A DNA stretch of 64,000 bases from Schistocephalus solidus (GCA_017591395.1 WEDG01002553.1:124001-188000); one strand, 5' to 3'; counted from the first letter of the stretch, positions 45,290-58,946 are shown. Made by a program: numbers and translations. Notes: generated from the letters alone by a model not told the origin.

Positions 45290-45648
45290 ACAGGAAACGA
45301 AGAAATCGGTTTAAAAATTCGAGAATTCACTTATCTTCAAATTTGAACCAACCGCCTTCAACCGTGACCTTGCCCTTTTGTTGCCCTTTGAAGCAATATG
45401 AGCAAAAAATGCAAAAAAATGTTCAATAACGCTTTAACAAAATACTATAAACGGTATGAAGGATATTCAGGAACGACTAAGCCATTTGGAGATGTCCACG
45501 ATCCTGGATAAATTCAGATCTTCACGAGGTTGTACACGTTTGGTTCCCTAAGTGGTTTTCAGTTTTATTGGTACAGAGGCTGTGCAGTAAACTCAAATAA
45601 GACAATGAACAAATTCCAATTTGATGCCGTTTTATAAGGAATTTCGGA
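45290..45648 (+). mobile_element. LINE family B upstream fragment
   Basis: Aligns with the reverse complement of 35910-36300 (GCAATATGAGCAA; ATATTCAGGAACGACT; CCTGGATAA-TTCAGATCTTC; GAGGAATTTCGG). In the other copy this runs straight into family B, so it is the part of B before the RT linker. At 45648 it is joined to C1. Confidence 0.55.
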
Positions 45649-47735
45649 ATGTTATCAGCAGCATTAATTTCTTCTCAGAACGAATTCGTAAGCAAATCAT
45701 TCGTCTAAAAAACTCGCACTCTTCGGGGACTGACGGTATTCCACCTGTTTTTCTACCTCGAAGATCATGCGAAGTGTGTCACTTAGCTTTTCTTAACCTT
45801 GTCACTCACCTTCGTAATGAGCAGCAGTCAGTGGTTGTGGCCTGAGCAAAGCCTTTGACAAGGTACCACACAAACGTCTTCTGGTGAAACTGGAAGCCCT
45901 CGGCATCCGGCCTCCTCTCCTTGACTTCATTGGTTCCTACTTGTCTAACCAGAGCCAGAAGGTCTAAGTGGGTAATAGCTATTCGACGCCTCAGCTGATC
46001 ACGAGTGGCGATTTCTAAGGCCCGGTTCTAGTTCCCATTCTCTTTATTCTGTAAAAAATTACTCAAATAATCACAAAATTACGTTAACACTGACGATTTC
46101 AAGTGCATTTATTCATTTTATTAAGACACTGCTAATAGTTGCGTTGACAAAATCAACACTGATCTACTTATGCTCTCACGTTGGAGCTGTACTTGGCAGA
46201 TGGAATTTTTCTCCATCCAAGAGCAGTTTCATGTGTTTTGGCCCCGCCAAGCTTCCTGGACCCCTAGTATTTCAAAAATAGTACACTTTTTAGAACGATC
46301 AACCATAAAAGACTTAGGTCTAAGTTACACGAATAAGCTAGCATTATCGCCTCATGCAGATCGAATTTCTGCAAAGGCTGCACAGATATGTGGTTTTATA
46401 TCACATAATTTCTTCCTTCCGGAAATAAAGTTAAACCTATACCGCATGTTTGTTCTTCCTATCCTCGAATACTGCTGTCCCCTATTTGGGCTGATGAACG
46501 CCTCTGACCGCAGTAAGATTGAAAAAGTTCAGAGGGTTTTTACTCGAAAACTATTTTCTCTTCCTGGATCCAGTTTCTCTTATACGGATAGATGCCAGTT
46601 AGCAAACATTAAATTTCGCTGGGTTAGAAGACTCGAAGCCGGTCTCTGCTTCCTGTTTCGCGTTAACTCTAGCCCAAATCTCCCACGAATTAACGCTTTT
46701 AATCCTGTTGATCGACCCTATGCTACTCTTTATTCCACCATGATCATTTCCCCACCCCATAGCTGCACAACTAACCATCTCAGTTTTTGCCTCCAAAAAT
46801 GCTTTCATCTGGAATAATCTTTCACTGTAAATTAGGTTGTCATCTACATGAGCTATTTTCAAAACCAAATTACGCAAACATTTAAAGTTCGAAAGATATA
46901 AAGTCCTTTTTGTCTGTTTCCTTCCCTAAATCGCAAATTTTGGATTGCGGAAAGGGTCCTCCTGGTATTTGACACAGTTCCCTAGATAATATATTGGTTT
47001 CTAAAACTTTTCTGTTATCCTCTGCAAAGTCAAACTTCGGATTCACTTTTTTGTCCCCTCCTTTATAACAAGCATTGCCAACTCTTGACAACTGTGACTA
47101 TTTCCTCCGATTTTGCAACCAAGACCATGGTCTCCAGGATTTTTTGATGATCTTGACGTGTTCTGAAGTTCACCTCTTTGTTGGTGGACTATGCAGTCAG
47201 CAAGGTCGCATCTCGGTGATGATCTCGTGGCCTCTAAATTCCCTCTTCGTTTCGGCCATTTTGTTATGACGAGTTCCTCCTCTCTCACCTCCATGGTGGT
47301 TGTAAACAATAGCTCTGACTGTTATATTATCTCTTACCCGATAAGGAGCGTTGTCAGCAACATCACAATACTATCCCATTGCAATATACCAATCCCATCA
47401 ACTCTAGCTATTAATTTTTAGAGAAGCAGTTTTTTTTCCTATTTTTTTAAAATTGGCGGCTCACTGAACTCTGCCCCCGATTTAAACTTTGGAGTTTTTT
47501 ACTGCTTATTTTCTAGTTCACCTTATATGCCAAAGATTTTGTACTATTGTTTTAAAAATGGCAAATCGTTGTGAATAGGATGTGTCTACCTTATTTCTCA
47601 TTTCTGCTGTTCATATGGATGCTCACATAGTGCAGAAATTATCCACTTTGTATTTATTTAAACCATGGTACTAAGTTTGTAATGATGGGGCCCTCTGGGC
47701 CTTAAAATATACAATTTATTTATTTATTTAAAGCT
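45649..47735 (+). mobile_element. LINE C1 copy, 5'-truncated with an internal deletion
   Basis: Begins within the C1 linker (NVISSINFFSERIRKQIIRLKNSHSSGTDGIP). It then skips about 265 bp to FLPRRSCEVCHLAFLNL, compared with 56700-56985. RT/thumb (46170-46817), the C-terminal tail, 3' UTR, terminal hairpin (47685-47700) and (ATTT)n tail follow. 46292-46610 is identical to 57542-57860. Confidence 0.88.
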
Positions 47736-49415
47736 ATACCCAGAAGCAAAGAATAGAGAGCGTTATCACGAACAGGATGCAGAAGGATGTATAATAAGTG
47801 CAAAAATTTCTAATGTTATAAGGAAAATTAACGGAGAAATGACAGAAAGCTTGGGGAGATTTGAGATATTATTAAGTCGAAAAATGAGACAAAAACCTGC
47901 TTCCAGTCCCTTAACCCAAAGAAATTTTTAGCTTCGATAGCTGGCATCTCGTTGAGAAGGAAGTATTTGAAAGAGTTGGATAGCTTGATGTGTTCATTTA
48001 ACCGTAGAAAGATCAGGGAATTCACGAAATGGAAGTAAAAACATCATATAATGTCTAATTTAACTTCAGCAAAGGTAGAAATTATAATAAATAAAGCTAC
48101 AAATATGAGCAGATTTGGTCATAAATCTATCGGCATGAGGCGAAAGATCTGATTTATTGGAGAAACTTAAGTCCAAGTCCTCGATGAAGGAACATTAAGT
48201 CATAGAGCAACCTTTAAATATTACAGGTTGCGGCAGCCTGACAGACCCAAAACTCCTGTACTGACACTTGGAAGGTGAGAATTCCATTAGCCTTGTGAAG
48301 CTCCACGCCGAAAGAGCATCTAAGTCTAAATGAATTTATTCTAGGCATCGTTTGGCCGTGGACTTAGAGAAGGAATAAACGCATTTAAGGTCATCAGCAA
48401 AAATATAATGTTGAGAATGTTTTACAATCCATGAAATAACATTTATGTTAAGTAAAAAAACAAATGACCTTATATGGTTCCGAACATAACACCACTCACA
48501 ATCGGGGTAGCACTTGAGCATGAGGAACACACTAAAACTTTATGTTTTCGATCGGATAGGTGATATCTAATTAAGTCAGTTAGCGGACTACGAAATCCTA
48601 CAGCCTCTAGTTTAACAAGAAGTCATCTATGAGGCACTTTATTGTATGCCTAACTACGATCGCAATAGATAACTACTACAGATAGATGACCATTACAAAG
48701 AGATGTTAGTTGACTTATAAAAGACATGTGGCAGGTTTCTCCAGAGCGGTCAGGTAAAAGGCCATGTTGCGAGGAGTTGAGAATTAGATTACTTATTAAA
48801 AGTCCTTAATTTGTTTTGCAATTAGTTTTTCGAAGAGTTTAGAATGAGGGGCGTTTTATGCACATTACGGTAGTTATGAACATCAAAGCGGGAACTAGAT
48901 TTTAAAACTGGTATTATAATATAAGTTTTCCAATAATCGGGGAAGGAACCGTTGTCGAAAAATACTGAGAATAATTTTTGTTACAATCAAGTAAAAGCGG
49001 AGTTACATTCAGAGGCTAAGCCAATGATCGCACAAGGAAGACTTGATCAACAGGTTTGGATGAATAGGCATCATTAAGTGCCCAAGTCTCCTTATGCCTA
49101 TTTGGCGCGATCCTTATTTTCAATACTGATTAAAATATTTGTGCGATCCTTAAGTGAACTGACAGTGAGCTTAAGACGGATTGCTAAGTTGCTTTTGTGA
49201 TTTTTTAAGTCTGCTTCGGAGAAAATGTGGAACAGCAGAAGAGGCTGTATTTTGAGTTAAAAGTCTAAGGCGGAATAAAAGCCTGGATTTTTCTGTAAGG
49301 TTCTGCAATGGATCGTTGATTGAAATTATGTTTTGTTAATATAGAAGACAGGTTTAATTATTTATTTATGTTTGGTTTGTGTTAGCAAAGTCAAGGTTAT
49401 TGCTTTTTACCTCAA
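47736..49415 (-). mobile_element. LINE C2 copy, 3' half
   Basis: Follows C2 from the 3' UTR (equivalent to 39474) through RT remnants (48530-48336, HYIFADDLKCVYSFSKSTA, FADD intact) to a point inside the endonuclease (equivalent to 42905). It is heavily decayed, with a deletion near 48975. The missing 5' half starts at 61115. Confidence 0.75.
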
Positions 49416-49544
49416 ATCGGCGCGTCGTTTGAAATTGCTTTCGAATTTCAGCTCCTATGAGTGTACGAAATTTTAGTCTCTACCTTAGTGTAGAAGACAC
49501 GTTGATTTGGAATAACTCTTGAGTGGATTGTCCAGTCTCTAAAT

Positions 49545-50689
49545 TTGGGAAATATTTTCTTGGAAAAACAAAATTATATCCAAACAAAAAAAGATGACAA
49601 AGACAGATATTTTGTTACCACTTCTCCTCCTGCCAAGCGGGCAAAAAGCCTGGGAACACTAATGAATGTCACCTACGTGGACGAAAAGTGCATGGGGTGT
49701 TTAAATCTCTTGCATAAATTCTTATTGATGGAGAAAAAGATAAGTAACTTGAAACAAGAAATGGCCGATCTTGAAAGTTCACCCGGAAAAAAACACCCGT
49801 AGCAACGAGAATTCTAACCAAAGAAATAACGTATGCAAATATTGCTTCCTCAAAAATACATTTAAAAAGACATTGCGTCTACAGAGCTTCAAAAGGGAGA
49901 TCAAACCAGCTCATTCACCTTACTACTGTCATCGAGCTTAGACATAAGCAGAAATGTGCTGGATACACAAACCTATGCGGCATCGTCGCTGAATGATACA
50001 AAAATGGGTGAAGTTGAAAAGCACGTCGAAGTTGAAGCACCTAAGACGAAGAATTCGAAGTCTAAAAGGGCCAAGAAGCTTTCACAAAAAAGTGGTTTAA
50101 ACTCCGGAAAAAGCTCGTTCTTACCGATAGATGCTCAAGTGCAATCCCCTGTTGGTAATACAGGAGCATATGGAGGACCAATTGGCAAAGTTTCCAAAAG
50201 GGGTTTGCCATTAACTATAGGAATATTTGCTCATACTGACGAAAATAACATCGTCGACCAGAGTAGCATTCTTCCTAATACTGATGCTCTATCAACAAAT
50301 CTGAACTCAAAGTCACCAAACATACATTTTGACCGAAAACGCAATCTCGTTATTAAAGGGGTTCCCGAGTCCACTTCTCTGATTGCAAAGGAAAGGGTAG
50401 AACATGACCTCAGTCTTTCCGAGATGGCGAATGCGTAACAGTGCACAAAGCATTCCGTTTAGGAAAAGCGGATGTTTCACATGAACTATCATCACCAAGG
50501 CCTCTTCAAATCATTCTTGAAAATGATGTTCAGGCTTCACGCCTCCTAGAACGGACAGCGGCTCTCCGTAGCTCACACAAGGATGTGTTTTTTCAGCCGG
50601 ATAAACAACCAAAGGAAAGGTACAAAATCAGGATGCTGAGAGCAGAACTGAAGAGGAGGACCGAGCAGGGGAAAAATGGCTCCAAATAA
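49545..50689 (+). pseudogene. Family D ORF1 (nucleic-acid chaperone-like), frameshifted
   Basis: Three open pieces. 49545-49802 has a CMGCLNLLHKFLLMEKKI and NLKQEMADLE coiled-coil start. 49956-50438 is a Ser/Lys-rich linker ending in RNLVIKGVPESTS. 50441-50689, one frame over, holds AFRLGKAD, RPLQIILENDVQASRLLERT, FFQPDKQPKERYK and RMLRAELKRR. This order (coiled coil, RRM-like segment, C-terminal domain) is typical of ORF1 proteins of CR1/L2-type and L1-type LINEs, which coat LINE RNA. Breaks near 49803 and 50438 make it inactive. Confidence 0.7.
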
Positions 50690-50933
50690 AGGACGGGGAA
50701 ATAATAGTGATAAACAGGTCTTTCTTATGGCAGACCCCATACATAATCAAGGTGGATTCTCGCCGAGACGGAGGACACAAAATACGATGAACCCAACTGT
50801 ACAGAGCTTGAATAATAAAAATAAGGCGCTCCAGAACTCGGATGACGACCACTCATCAGAACACAGCGTCGGCGGGATGGACACCAGTTCATCTCGGAAA
50901 ACAATGACAGAATCTAGTATTTAATCGCGCGAA

Positions 50934-51683
50934 ATGCGCATAAGTCTATATGGACGAGTTACCCAGTCTACATTGAGATGTTTGTATACCAATGCTCAGA
51001 GTCTCCTATCGAAAGTAGATGAACTCAAAGCATTAGTATCAGACCGAACCCCCGATATCGTTGCAAATACGGAAACGTGGCTCAAAGCCGCAATCGCGGA
51101 TAGCGAGGTTTCGATAGATGGATACCAACTTTTTCGAAAAGACCGAGAAAATAAAAAGGGAGGAGGAGTGGCCGTATATGTTAGGATAGGAATCTCGGCA
51201 GTCGAACGAGCACACTCCATCTTCCCTGAATATGAATTTCTCTGGATAAAGATTAAAAAGGAGTGTTCACAGGACCTACAATTCTTGACGATCTACAGAC
51301 CACCGAACATTCCAAGTGCAGCTGATGAGTCCCTCCTCCATTTGCTCAAGGAAGTAGCAAGTCACCAAGAGGTGCTTATTGCTGGAGATTTCAATGCACC
51401 TATAGTAGACCAGGTTAATCTGACAGTTGATGGTGCACCAACTTCCTTCGGCCACAAGCTAATGGATCTCACTCTCGACCAACCTCTGGTACAGAAGGTT
51501 AACATACAAACGAGATTTAGAGAGAACCAGAGAGCAAATTGCCTGGACCTTGTATTTACGAAGGACTTCTCTAGCATTGATGAAGTTTATTCTATTGCAC
51601 CCCTCGGTAAGAATGACCATAGTATGCTGATGTGGGATTACTCACTTTATTCTCAGCGCCAGAATGGAACGGAATGCAAGTGA
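50934..51683 (+). pseudogene. Family D LINE endonuclease, open frame intact
   Basis: 249 residues without a stop. Motifs: LRCLYTNAQSLLSKVDEL; DIVANTETWL (catalytic glutamate); RKDRENKKGGGVAVYV; LTIYRPPN; IAGDFNAP (catalytic D and N); NCLDLVFT; PLGKNDHSMLMW (catalytic D and H). In LINEs this domain nicks target DNA to prime reverse transcription. It is the best-preserved domain of the window but is cut off from the RT by a stop at 51683 and a deletion. Confidence 0.85.
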
Positions 51684-51710
51684 AATATATGGAAGGCTGA
51701 TTTTAACGCG

Positions 51711-52946
51711 ATGAGGAAAGAACTGATGTCTATGAGATGGGATTGTTTGCTTAAAGGGAATCCAGAGGATGACTGGCGATCATTTAAGACAGTCTCACTC
51801 GATCTGATTGAACGCTTTTGTCCAGTGAAGGTCCAGTGGAAGGAATCGCACATTTTGCCTATACCCAAACACGGCCGAACTACGTCATTTGACGACTTTA
51901 GGCCGATAAATACACTGCCAGCAGCCTCGAAGATATTAGAGACCTTGATTAAAGACAAGTTGATGCGTCACCTAACAGAGAATAACATACTTAATGCGGC
52001 TCAGCATGGGTTTCTCGATAAAAGATCTTGTGATACCTGCCAGCTCTCTTACTTTGATCATGTGCTTCAATCAAGAGATAGTGGTTTTGCAATTTACACC
52101 GTTAATTTCGACTTCACGAAGGCTTTTGATCGTGTTGACCACGATCTCCTCCTGCTGAAACTTACCTCCTTCGGCATAGGTAACAAGCTTCTGAACTTAA
52201 TATGCTCCTATTTGAATGATCGCGCACAACGTGTAAAATTTCCGATGTTATCTCCAACCCCACGCACGTGAGGAGTGGAGTTATTCAGGGTAGTGTACTC
52301 GGCCCGCTTCTATTTTGCCTTTTTGTGAACGATGTTCCTGATTGTTTTCAGTATGGTAGGCCCTTTATGTACGCTGATGATTTAAAAGTTGCCTATCGTT
52401 ATAAAACCGGTCGATCGCCACATTGTGATTGAGCTCTTAAAAAGGATCTTCAAGCCTTCGTTCAGTTGTGTCGCACATGGCGCCTTTCGCTCTCTTGGCA
52501 CAAATGCTCCGTTATGGTTAGTTGTGACAACCATCAGCCCTCATCTAAGCATAGACGGTCATGACTTAAATGTGCCCGGGTTTATAACGGATCTGGGCAT
52601 ATCATATTCTAGTAGTCTTAATCTGTCAGAGCACTGCGCCCTGATTGTCTCTAAAGCACGCCAAACCACTGGATTAATTCTCAGAAATTTTAAAACCCTC
52701 AATTTTAGGACCAGCCTTTATAAAATGTATGTCAGACCTAGTCTGGAATACTGCTCGTTTCTATTTAGCCTTCTGCACGCGAGTGAACGGAGGAAGAAAG
52801 AATCAGTCCAGCACTTCTTTACTAAAGAGTTATTACTTCAGAGCACAGAAACCTGTCCTACCAACAACGCTGTGAGCTTACAAGCCTCGACCCGTTGTGG
52901 CTTCGTAGATTACAGAAGGGACTATTTTTACTGTTCAAGCTTTTAA
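51711..52946 (+). pseudogene. Family D LINE reverse transcriptase, frameshifted
   Basis: Starts with RSFKTVSLDLIERFCPVKVQWK, which is joined directly to SHILPIPKHGRTTSFDDFRPIN, losing the linker. Then come AAQHGFLDKRSCDT, FDFTKAFDRVDHDLL (motif A), a frameshift near 52270, SGVIQGSVLGPLLF (motif B), YADD at 52370-52381 (motif C) and the thumb (TDLGISYSSSLNL; RTSLYKMYVRPSLEYCS). The catalytic aspartates remain, but the reading frame is broken at least three times. Confidence 0.85.
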
Positions 52947-53929
52947 ACGGTTTTACCTTTAACCCCCTTACATCCCTGAGGCAGCTCGACCACTGTCGGC
53001 GCACCAATCATAGAGATGTATTCTTATTTTTTTCCTTTGGCACGCACCGTTAAATACCGTCAGTTTTTTTCGGTAAACGCTATAGCAATCTGGAATAAAC
53101 TACCCAGAAGTATTAAAATTCAGCAAAACTATCCTTTGTTTACGAGAGCTGTCACTAGTTTTCTTACATTCAGGACACCTTCCGCGAATTGTGGGTACTT
53201 ATTCTCTGGAAGCTCTCTTCCGTTCTGATGGCATCCATGGACTCTGAATCCTATGCCGGACTTCATGCTGAAGGCAATATTGCTGGCTCTGCAGTCCGTA
53301 ATCGGGTTATTCCTCAGTCTACAGCTAGCAGCCGCTCGCCAGCATACTTGCTGCTAGTACAGAAGACCAGATCCACAACACCGAAACGGAGAAGTACTAC
53401 ACCGTGCACCTGTGTCAACACTTCCCTGTCCTAAACTTTAATCTGTTCAACAAGCTGCAGTTTTTTCTCCTGAAAATACTTAAAAGAACGATCAGGAGTT
53501 TTTTTCACTGTCAGCTTGACCCCCTACTGTATATATCCCTTTTGACCTTGCCTGTAAACTGGCAATCAAGGTCAAGGTCAAGGTGCGCAGCTCGTTTTTG
53601 AAAGCTAAGTGAAAGTTCTAATTTTTTCAGAATTTCCTTATCCAAAGCTTTAATTACTAACTGATTTTTTGATAAAAACTTTGCAATTTTAACACTCTAT
53701 CAACTGCTTATAACTGTGGTGCTCGTCCACTTCTACAGGCGTAAACCTTTATAGTCAACGCTTTCAACCGATATAGCCTCGTTATTAGTCAGGTGGATCT
53801 GTTATTCTAAGAAGTCTCTCAAGCACGTATAAAGGTCCTTAGTTAAAATTTTGGAAAAAATATTTGTCGCAGAAGATTATTCGACTGCTTTTTTCCTAAG
53901 TTTGACCAAATTAAAGCCTCCTAGCAAAA

Positions 53930-54948
53930 ATGAGAACGAAAATCTCGGCTCGTCGCAAGCTCTCAGCCATTGCACCGAAGCGTTGCTTGGTTGCATCAAG
54001 TAGTCGCAGCAGTGATATGCATATGCAACCAATCGTTAAAGCTAAGCAGCTTGATCTCTCTGCTTTACAAAACTGTAATGATTTAATGTTAAAGTTTGGA
54101 TCAGTTCTCTCTATACTGGGAAACTTATTCGACGGTGACATCTCTGCTCTTCCCTCTCAGGAATGTCAGCGTCTGGATTCTCTCGTCCATTTGGTTGCCA
54201 CTGAAACATCAGACCGACAGAAACGAAATTATAATTTTCTTTTTAAAAATGTTTCACGGGACAGACGACCCATTGACGTTGCCGTAAACTTCCTGTACTC
54301 GTGCGGTTTCAACTACAAAATAGCGGAAGCCAAACGCCTCTCCTCACGTAGCAAAAATCCACCTATATTAGTCACCCTTTTTCACCAATCGAGGTGGACT
54401 CCATTTTTGCACAACGAGGTCGCATTTCTCGTTATCAAGAAGATGCAAAATGTTTCCTTTGTCGGGATCTTACACCGATGGAGCGAAGGAATGTGTCTCC
54501 CCTCTTGCATAGGTCTTCGGCCTCTCAATCCATTATCCATAAGTCTGGTCATGGCTACGCAAACCATAACGAGACGATACAGCAATCTCCTATAGTGCCC
54601 GGTTCAAAAACCTTAACTTCAACTCCTGCTCTCCTTTCAACGAATCCACTAACGCCTTCTTCCTCGCGAATAGGAATTTCCAACGCAGTAGCTATCAGCC
54701 ATGTCGTAAGCCCACCTTTAATGCCAGTAACTCCGTCTAAAGTGCCAAGACCGACTGCTTCTCCGTTTCAACATAGTTTTCCTTGTATTCCTACTATTGA
54801 CTTAGTCAACAATACTGGGTCAAGTCAACCTCGTTCCCATTCCACGCTATCCACTCCGGTCTCAGCTGTCCAATCTAATAAACTAATCAAAAACCTGGGC
54901 AAGTCAAAGGATGCTCCAAACTTAAGTTCCAAAGACAAATGTTATTAA
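53930..54948 (+). pseudogene. C1 ORF1, one frameshift
   Basis: N-terminal frame 53930-54390: MRTKISARRKLSAIAPKR, LDLSALQNCNDLMLKFGS, RLDSLVHLVATETSDRQKR, NFLYSCGFNYKIAEAKRLSS. Frame shifts near 54385 to VDSIFAQRGRISRYQEDAK and CFLCRDLTPMERRN, then a Pro/Ser-rich tail to 54948. The C2 copy (44465-44280) reads through the equivalent point in one frame, which shows the break. No classical zinc knuckle was seen. The probable role is RNA binding, by position only. Confidence 0.7.
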
Positions 54949-55339
54949 AGTTGGGAAACCTTCTAACCCTCCAGCAGCTACCATACATACCCAAAATTTC
55001 CTTAGCAATTATCCCAACCAATCAATTTCTCAGGCTGCCCCATTATTTAACCCTATCCCTTACGGTACCAGTTTTCCAAAACAATTTGTTCCGTTTTCAA
55101 ATCTTATTCTCCCCCCATATTATTCCAATATTCCTCAAAATCCTATTTATAGGCCTCCTATTTTCGCTAACGCAGAAAATAGCCTTCCTCTCAATGGATA
55201 CCACCCAAATATGTTTCTCTACAATAATCCTAATTTAGTTAGCAGTAACAGCTTAACTAATTGTAGACAGCAGCCATTTTACTTTCCGCCAGCACCTATT
55301 TCTCTACAGTTTACTTCCCACCCACCAAGTCTTCCTTTT

Positions 55340-58300
55340 TTATAAGTAACGATAACCCTAGTTTGGATACTCGAACTACGCTAGATATCATATTACTTAA
55401 TGCTAGATCTGTTTTAAATAAGATGGCGCAACTGAGAGCCATTGCTTTCGAGCTAATGCCCGATGTTTTATGCGCAACTGAATCTTGGACCCATCCCTTA
55501 ATTTCCGACTCTTTGCTTGTCATAGACCAGTACGATCTCTACCGTCAAGACCGCATTAGGAAGCGTGGTGGTGGTTGTCTTCTCTATATTAAAGCTTCAT
55601 TTAAGAACTTCCCGTTTGATCTAGATGTTACGTCATTCTCTGGTAATTACTGCTTTGCATCCACTATCCTGTCGTCCAGGCAAAAGGCGATTCTCGGATG
55701 TATTTACAACCCATCTAATTCATCATCCGATGATGATGCAAAACTTTGTGAAATTTTTAAATTGATTTCGAAGTCAAATTTTAACATTAGAATAATCGCT
55801 GGGGACTTTAATTTTCCAGAAATTGATTGGATTTCAAACGTTTGTCCACCCAGATTTCAGCATTTCCTCGATACGATTAATTTTTCTAATTGGTCCCAGC
55901 TTGTCCGTTCTTCAACGAGAGAAAAGCATATTTTAGACCTGATTTTCACAAACGACATTGCTCCCCTCTTCGTTGATTTAGAACAGGGTCTCTTCCAACG
56001 TGACCATACACTAATTCACTGTTGCCTTCCGATTGTTTCATCGAAAAAGGTTAGTGCCGTTCGTACCTATCATGCTTTTGACCTCGCAGATATGAGCTTA
56101 ATTAGTAACTTTTTGACTCATTGGACTGGCAGAATCTCTCCTCCATGAACGACGCAGCAAGTCTTTGTGACTTCGTGTCAGTCGTTTCAAATAACATCCT
56201 GAAGCTTGTGCCAACCAAAATAGTCAAGCCCTACGTCTCGGAATCAACCGTTCCTCACTTTCTTTTGCCACGACTAAAGAAATTGAAGAAGCAGTTGAAA
56301 GATCAATATACTAGTTCGTTATCTGTACATCTAAGGATCGCAGAGATTTTTGAATTAGCCTCTAAGATTCGTCTTGCACATGACAGACAGACGGAATCTT
56401 GCGCACTCAGTGAGCCAAACTCTGCAAAATCTGTTGCTCAACAGTTCCGCCGTCGATCCTCTTCTAAACGAGGTTATGAAATTCCTCCATTACTAAATGA
56501 AGACAAGAACTTCGTTCTGGAATACTCTGACAAGGCAGAACTGTTTAGTGCGTTCTTTGCAAATCATCTTACGATGGAATCTGAACCGGTTCCGACGTTT
56601 CAGGCATGCTCATTGAATGTTATCAGCACTATTGATTTCTCCTTAGAACTAATTCGTAAGCAAATAATTCGTCTGAAAAACTCGCACTCTTCGGGAACTG
56701 ACGGTATTCCAAACTCAGTTATTAAGAGAGTGCCGAGCTTTCCCCGATTGCTTAGCCATGTATTCTCAGTTTAATATTTTTAAACGGATTCTTTCCTGAC
56801 TCATGGAAGACATCTATTATTCTTCCTGTCTTCAATTCGGGATCTCGTTCGGACGTAAATAATTATCGAGGCGTTCACAAAACCCCGGCTCTCGCAAAAC
56901 TTCTTGAAAAAATTATTTTTTAATCAAATTCTCGACTATTGCCAAGAAAATAACCTTTTAAGCGACTCACAATACGGTTTTCTACCTGGGAGATCATGCG
57001 AAGTGTGTCACTTAGCTTTTCTTAACCTCGTCACTTCCCTTCGTAACGAGCAACAGTCAGTGGTTGTGATCTACTTTGACCTGAGCAAAGCCTTTGACAA
57101 GGTACCGCACAGACGTCTTCTAGTGAAACTGGAAGCCCTCGGCATCCGGCCTCCTCTCCTTGACTTCATTGGTTCCTACTTGTCTAACCGCAGCCAGAAG
57201 GTCCTAGTAGGTAATAGCTATTCGACGCCTCAACCGATCACGAGTGGCGTTTTTCAAGGCACCTTTCTAGGTCCCCTTCTCTTCATTCTGTACCTTAACG
57301 AAATTTCAAATTTACTCACAAATTAACAAAATTTCGTTTACGCTGACGATCTCAAGTGCATTTATTCATTTTCTAAAGACACTGCTAATAGTTGCGTTGA
57401 CAAAATCAACACTGATCTACTTATGCTCTCACGTTGTAGCTGTACTTGGCAGATGGAATTTTCTCCATCCAAGAGCAGTTTCATGTGTTTTGGCCCCGCC
57501 AAGCTTCCTGGACCCCTAGTATTTCAAAATAGTACACTTTTAGAACGATCAACCATAAAAGACTTAGGTCTAAGTTACACGAATAAGCTAGCATTATCGC
57601 CTCATGCAGATCGAATTTCTGCAAAGGCTGCACAGATATGTGGTTTTATATCACATAATTTCTTCCTTCCGGAAATAAAGTTAAACCTATACCGCATGTT
57701 TGTTCTTCCTATCCTCGAATACTGCTGTCCCCTATTTGGGCTGATGAACGCCTCTGACCGCAGTAAGATTGAAAAAGTTCAGAGGGTTTTTACTCGAAAA
57801 CTATTTTCTCTTCCTGGATCCAGTTTCTCTTATACGGATAGATGCCAGTTAGCAAACATTTAATTTCTGTGGGTTAGAAGACTCGAAGCTGGTCTCTGCT
57901 TCCTGTTTCACGTTAATTCTAGCCCAAATATCCCACGAATTAACGCTCTCACTCAGGTAAATCGACCCTATGCCACTCGTTATTCCTCCATGATCATTTC
58001 ACCACCCCTTAGCTCCACAACCAACCGGTCTCAGTTTTTTGCCTCCAAATATGCTTTCATATGGAATAATCTACCACTGCAAATTAGGTTGTCGTCTACA
58101 TTAGCTATTTTCGAAAACCAAATTACGCAAACATTTAACTTCGAAAGATATAAAGTCCTTATAGTCTGCTTCTTTCCCAAACTCGCAACTTTTGGATTTT
58201 GCAAAGGGTCCTCCTGGTATTTGAGGCAGCTCCCTTGATATTATATGGGTCTCTAATTATATTTTCCATCATCCTCTGCAGAGTCAATCTTTGCATTCAC

Positions 58301-58474
58301 TTTTTCTTCCCCTCCTTTTAAACTAGCATTGCCAACTCTTGACAACCTTGATACTTTCCTTCGAATTTGCAACCCTGACGATAGTCTCCAGGACCTGTTG
58401 ATGATCGAGGTGGATTCTGATGGTTTCGCCTCTTTGGTAATGGACTATACAGTCAGCAAGGTCGCATCTCGATG
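55340..58474 (+). pseudogene. C1 ORF2: endonuclease plus reverse transcriptase, broken
   Basis: Endonuclease 55363-56148: LLNARSVLNKMAQL, ATESWTHPLISDS, KRGGGCLLYIKASF, IAGDFNFPEIDW, LDLIFTND, QRDHTLIHC. Then, after a frameshift near 56145, linker and RT 56121-57350: SGTDGIPNSVIK, FPDSWKTSIILPVF (in another frame), YGFLPGRSCEVC, FDLSKAFDKVPH (motif A), SGVFQGTFLGPLLF (motif B), VYADDLKC (motif C, YADD 57339-57350). Thumb and C-terminus run to 58238, possibly to 58474 (VMDYTVSKVAS). Frameshifts near 56145, 56775 and 56930; stops near 57325 and 57861. Confidence 0.85.
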
Positions 58475-58946
58475 ATGATCTCGTGACCTCTACTGTCCCC
58501 TCTTCGTTTCGACCATGTTGTCTACGATGAGTTCGTCCTCTCTCACCTCCACTGGTGTTTATAAACAGTAGCTCTGACTGCTATATTACCTCTCACCCGA
58601 CAAGGAGCGTCCCGAACCCTCATACGCAGTCAGCAACATCACAATACTATCCCATTGCATTTAGCTATTAATTTTTTAGTGAAGCAGTTTTTTTCTCCTT
58701 TTTTTAAATTGGCGGCTTGCCGAACTCCGCCTCCGATTTAACCATAGGAGTTTTTTAAATTGCTTCTTTTCGAGTTCACCGTATATGCCAACGATTGTTG
58801 ACTTTTGTTTTAAAAATGGCAAATCTTTTTGAATCGGATATGTTTACCATACTACTCATTTCTGCTGTTCATATGGATGCTCACATAGTGCAGCAATTAT
58901 CCACTTTGTATTTATTTAAACCATGGTACTAAGTTTGTAATGATGG

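Larger units (their letters stand above)
49425..53600 (+). mobile_element. LINE family D, most complete copy
   Basis: Plus-strand element with ORF1 (49545-50689), ORF2 endonuclease (50934-51683), RT (51711-52400), thumb (52389-52946), C-terminal part (52955-53228) and the family 3' end (53456-53575), closed by a TCAAGG repeat tail. It has an internal deletion between endonuclease and RT and several frameshifts. Confidence 0.85.
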
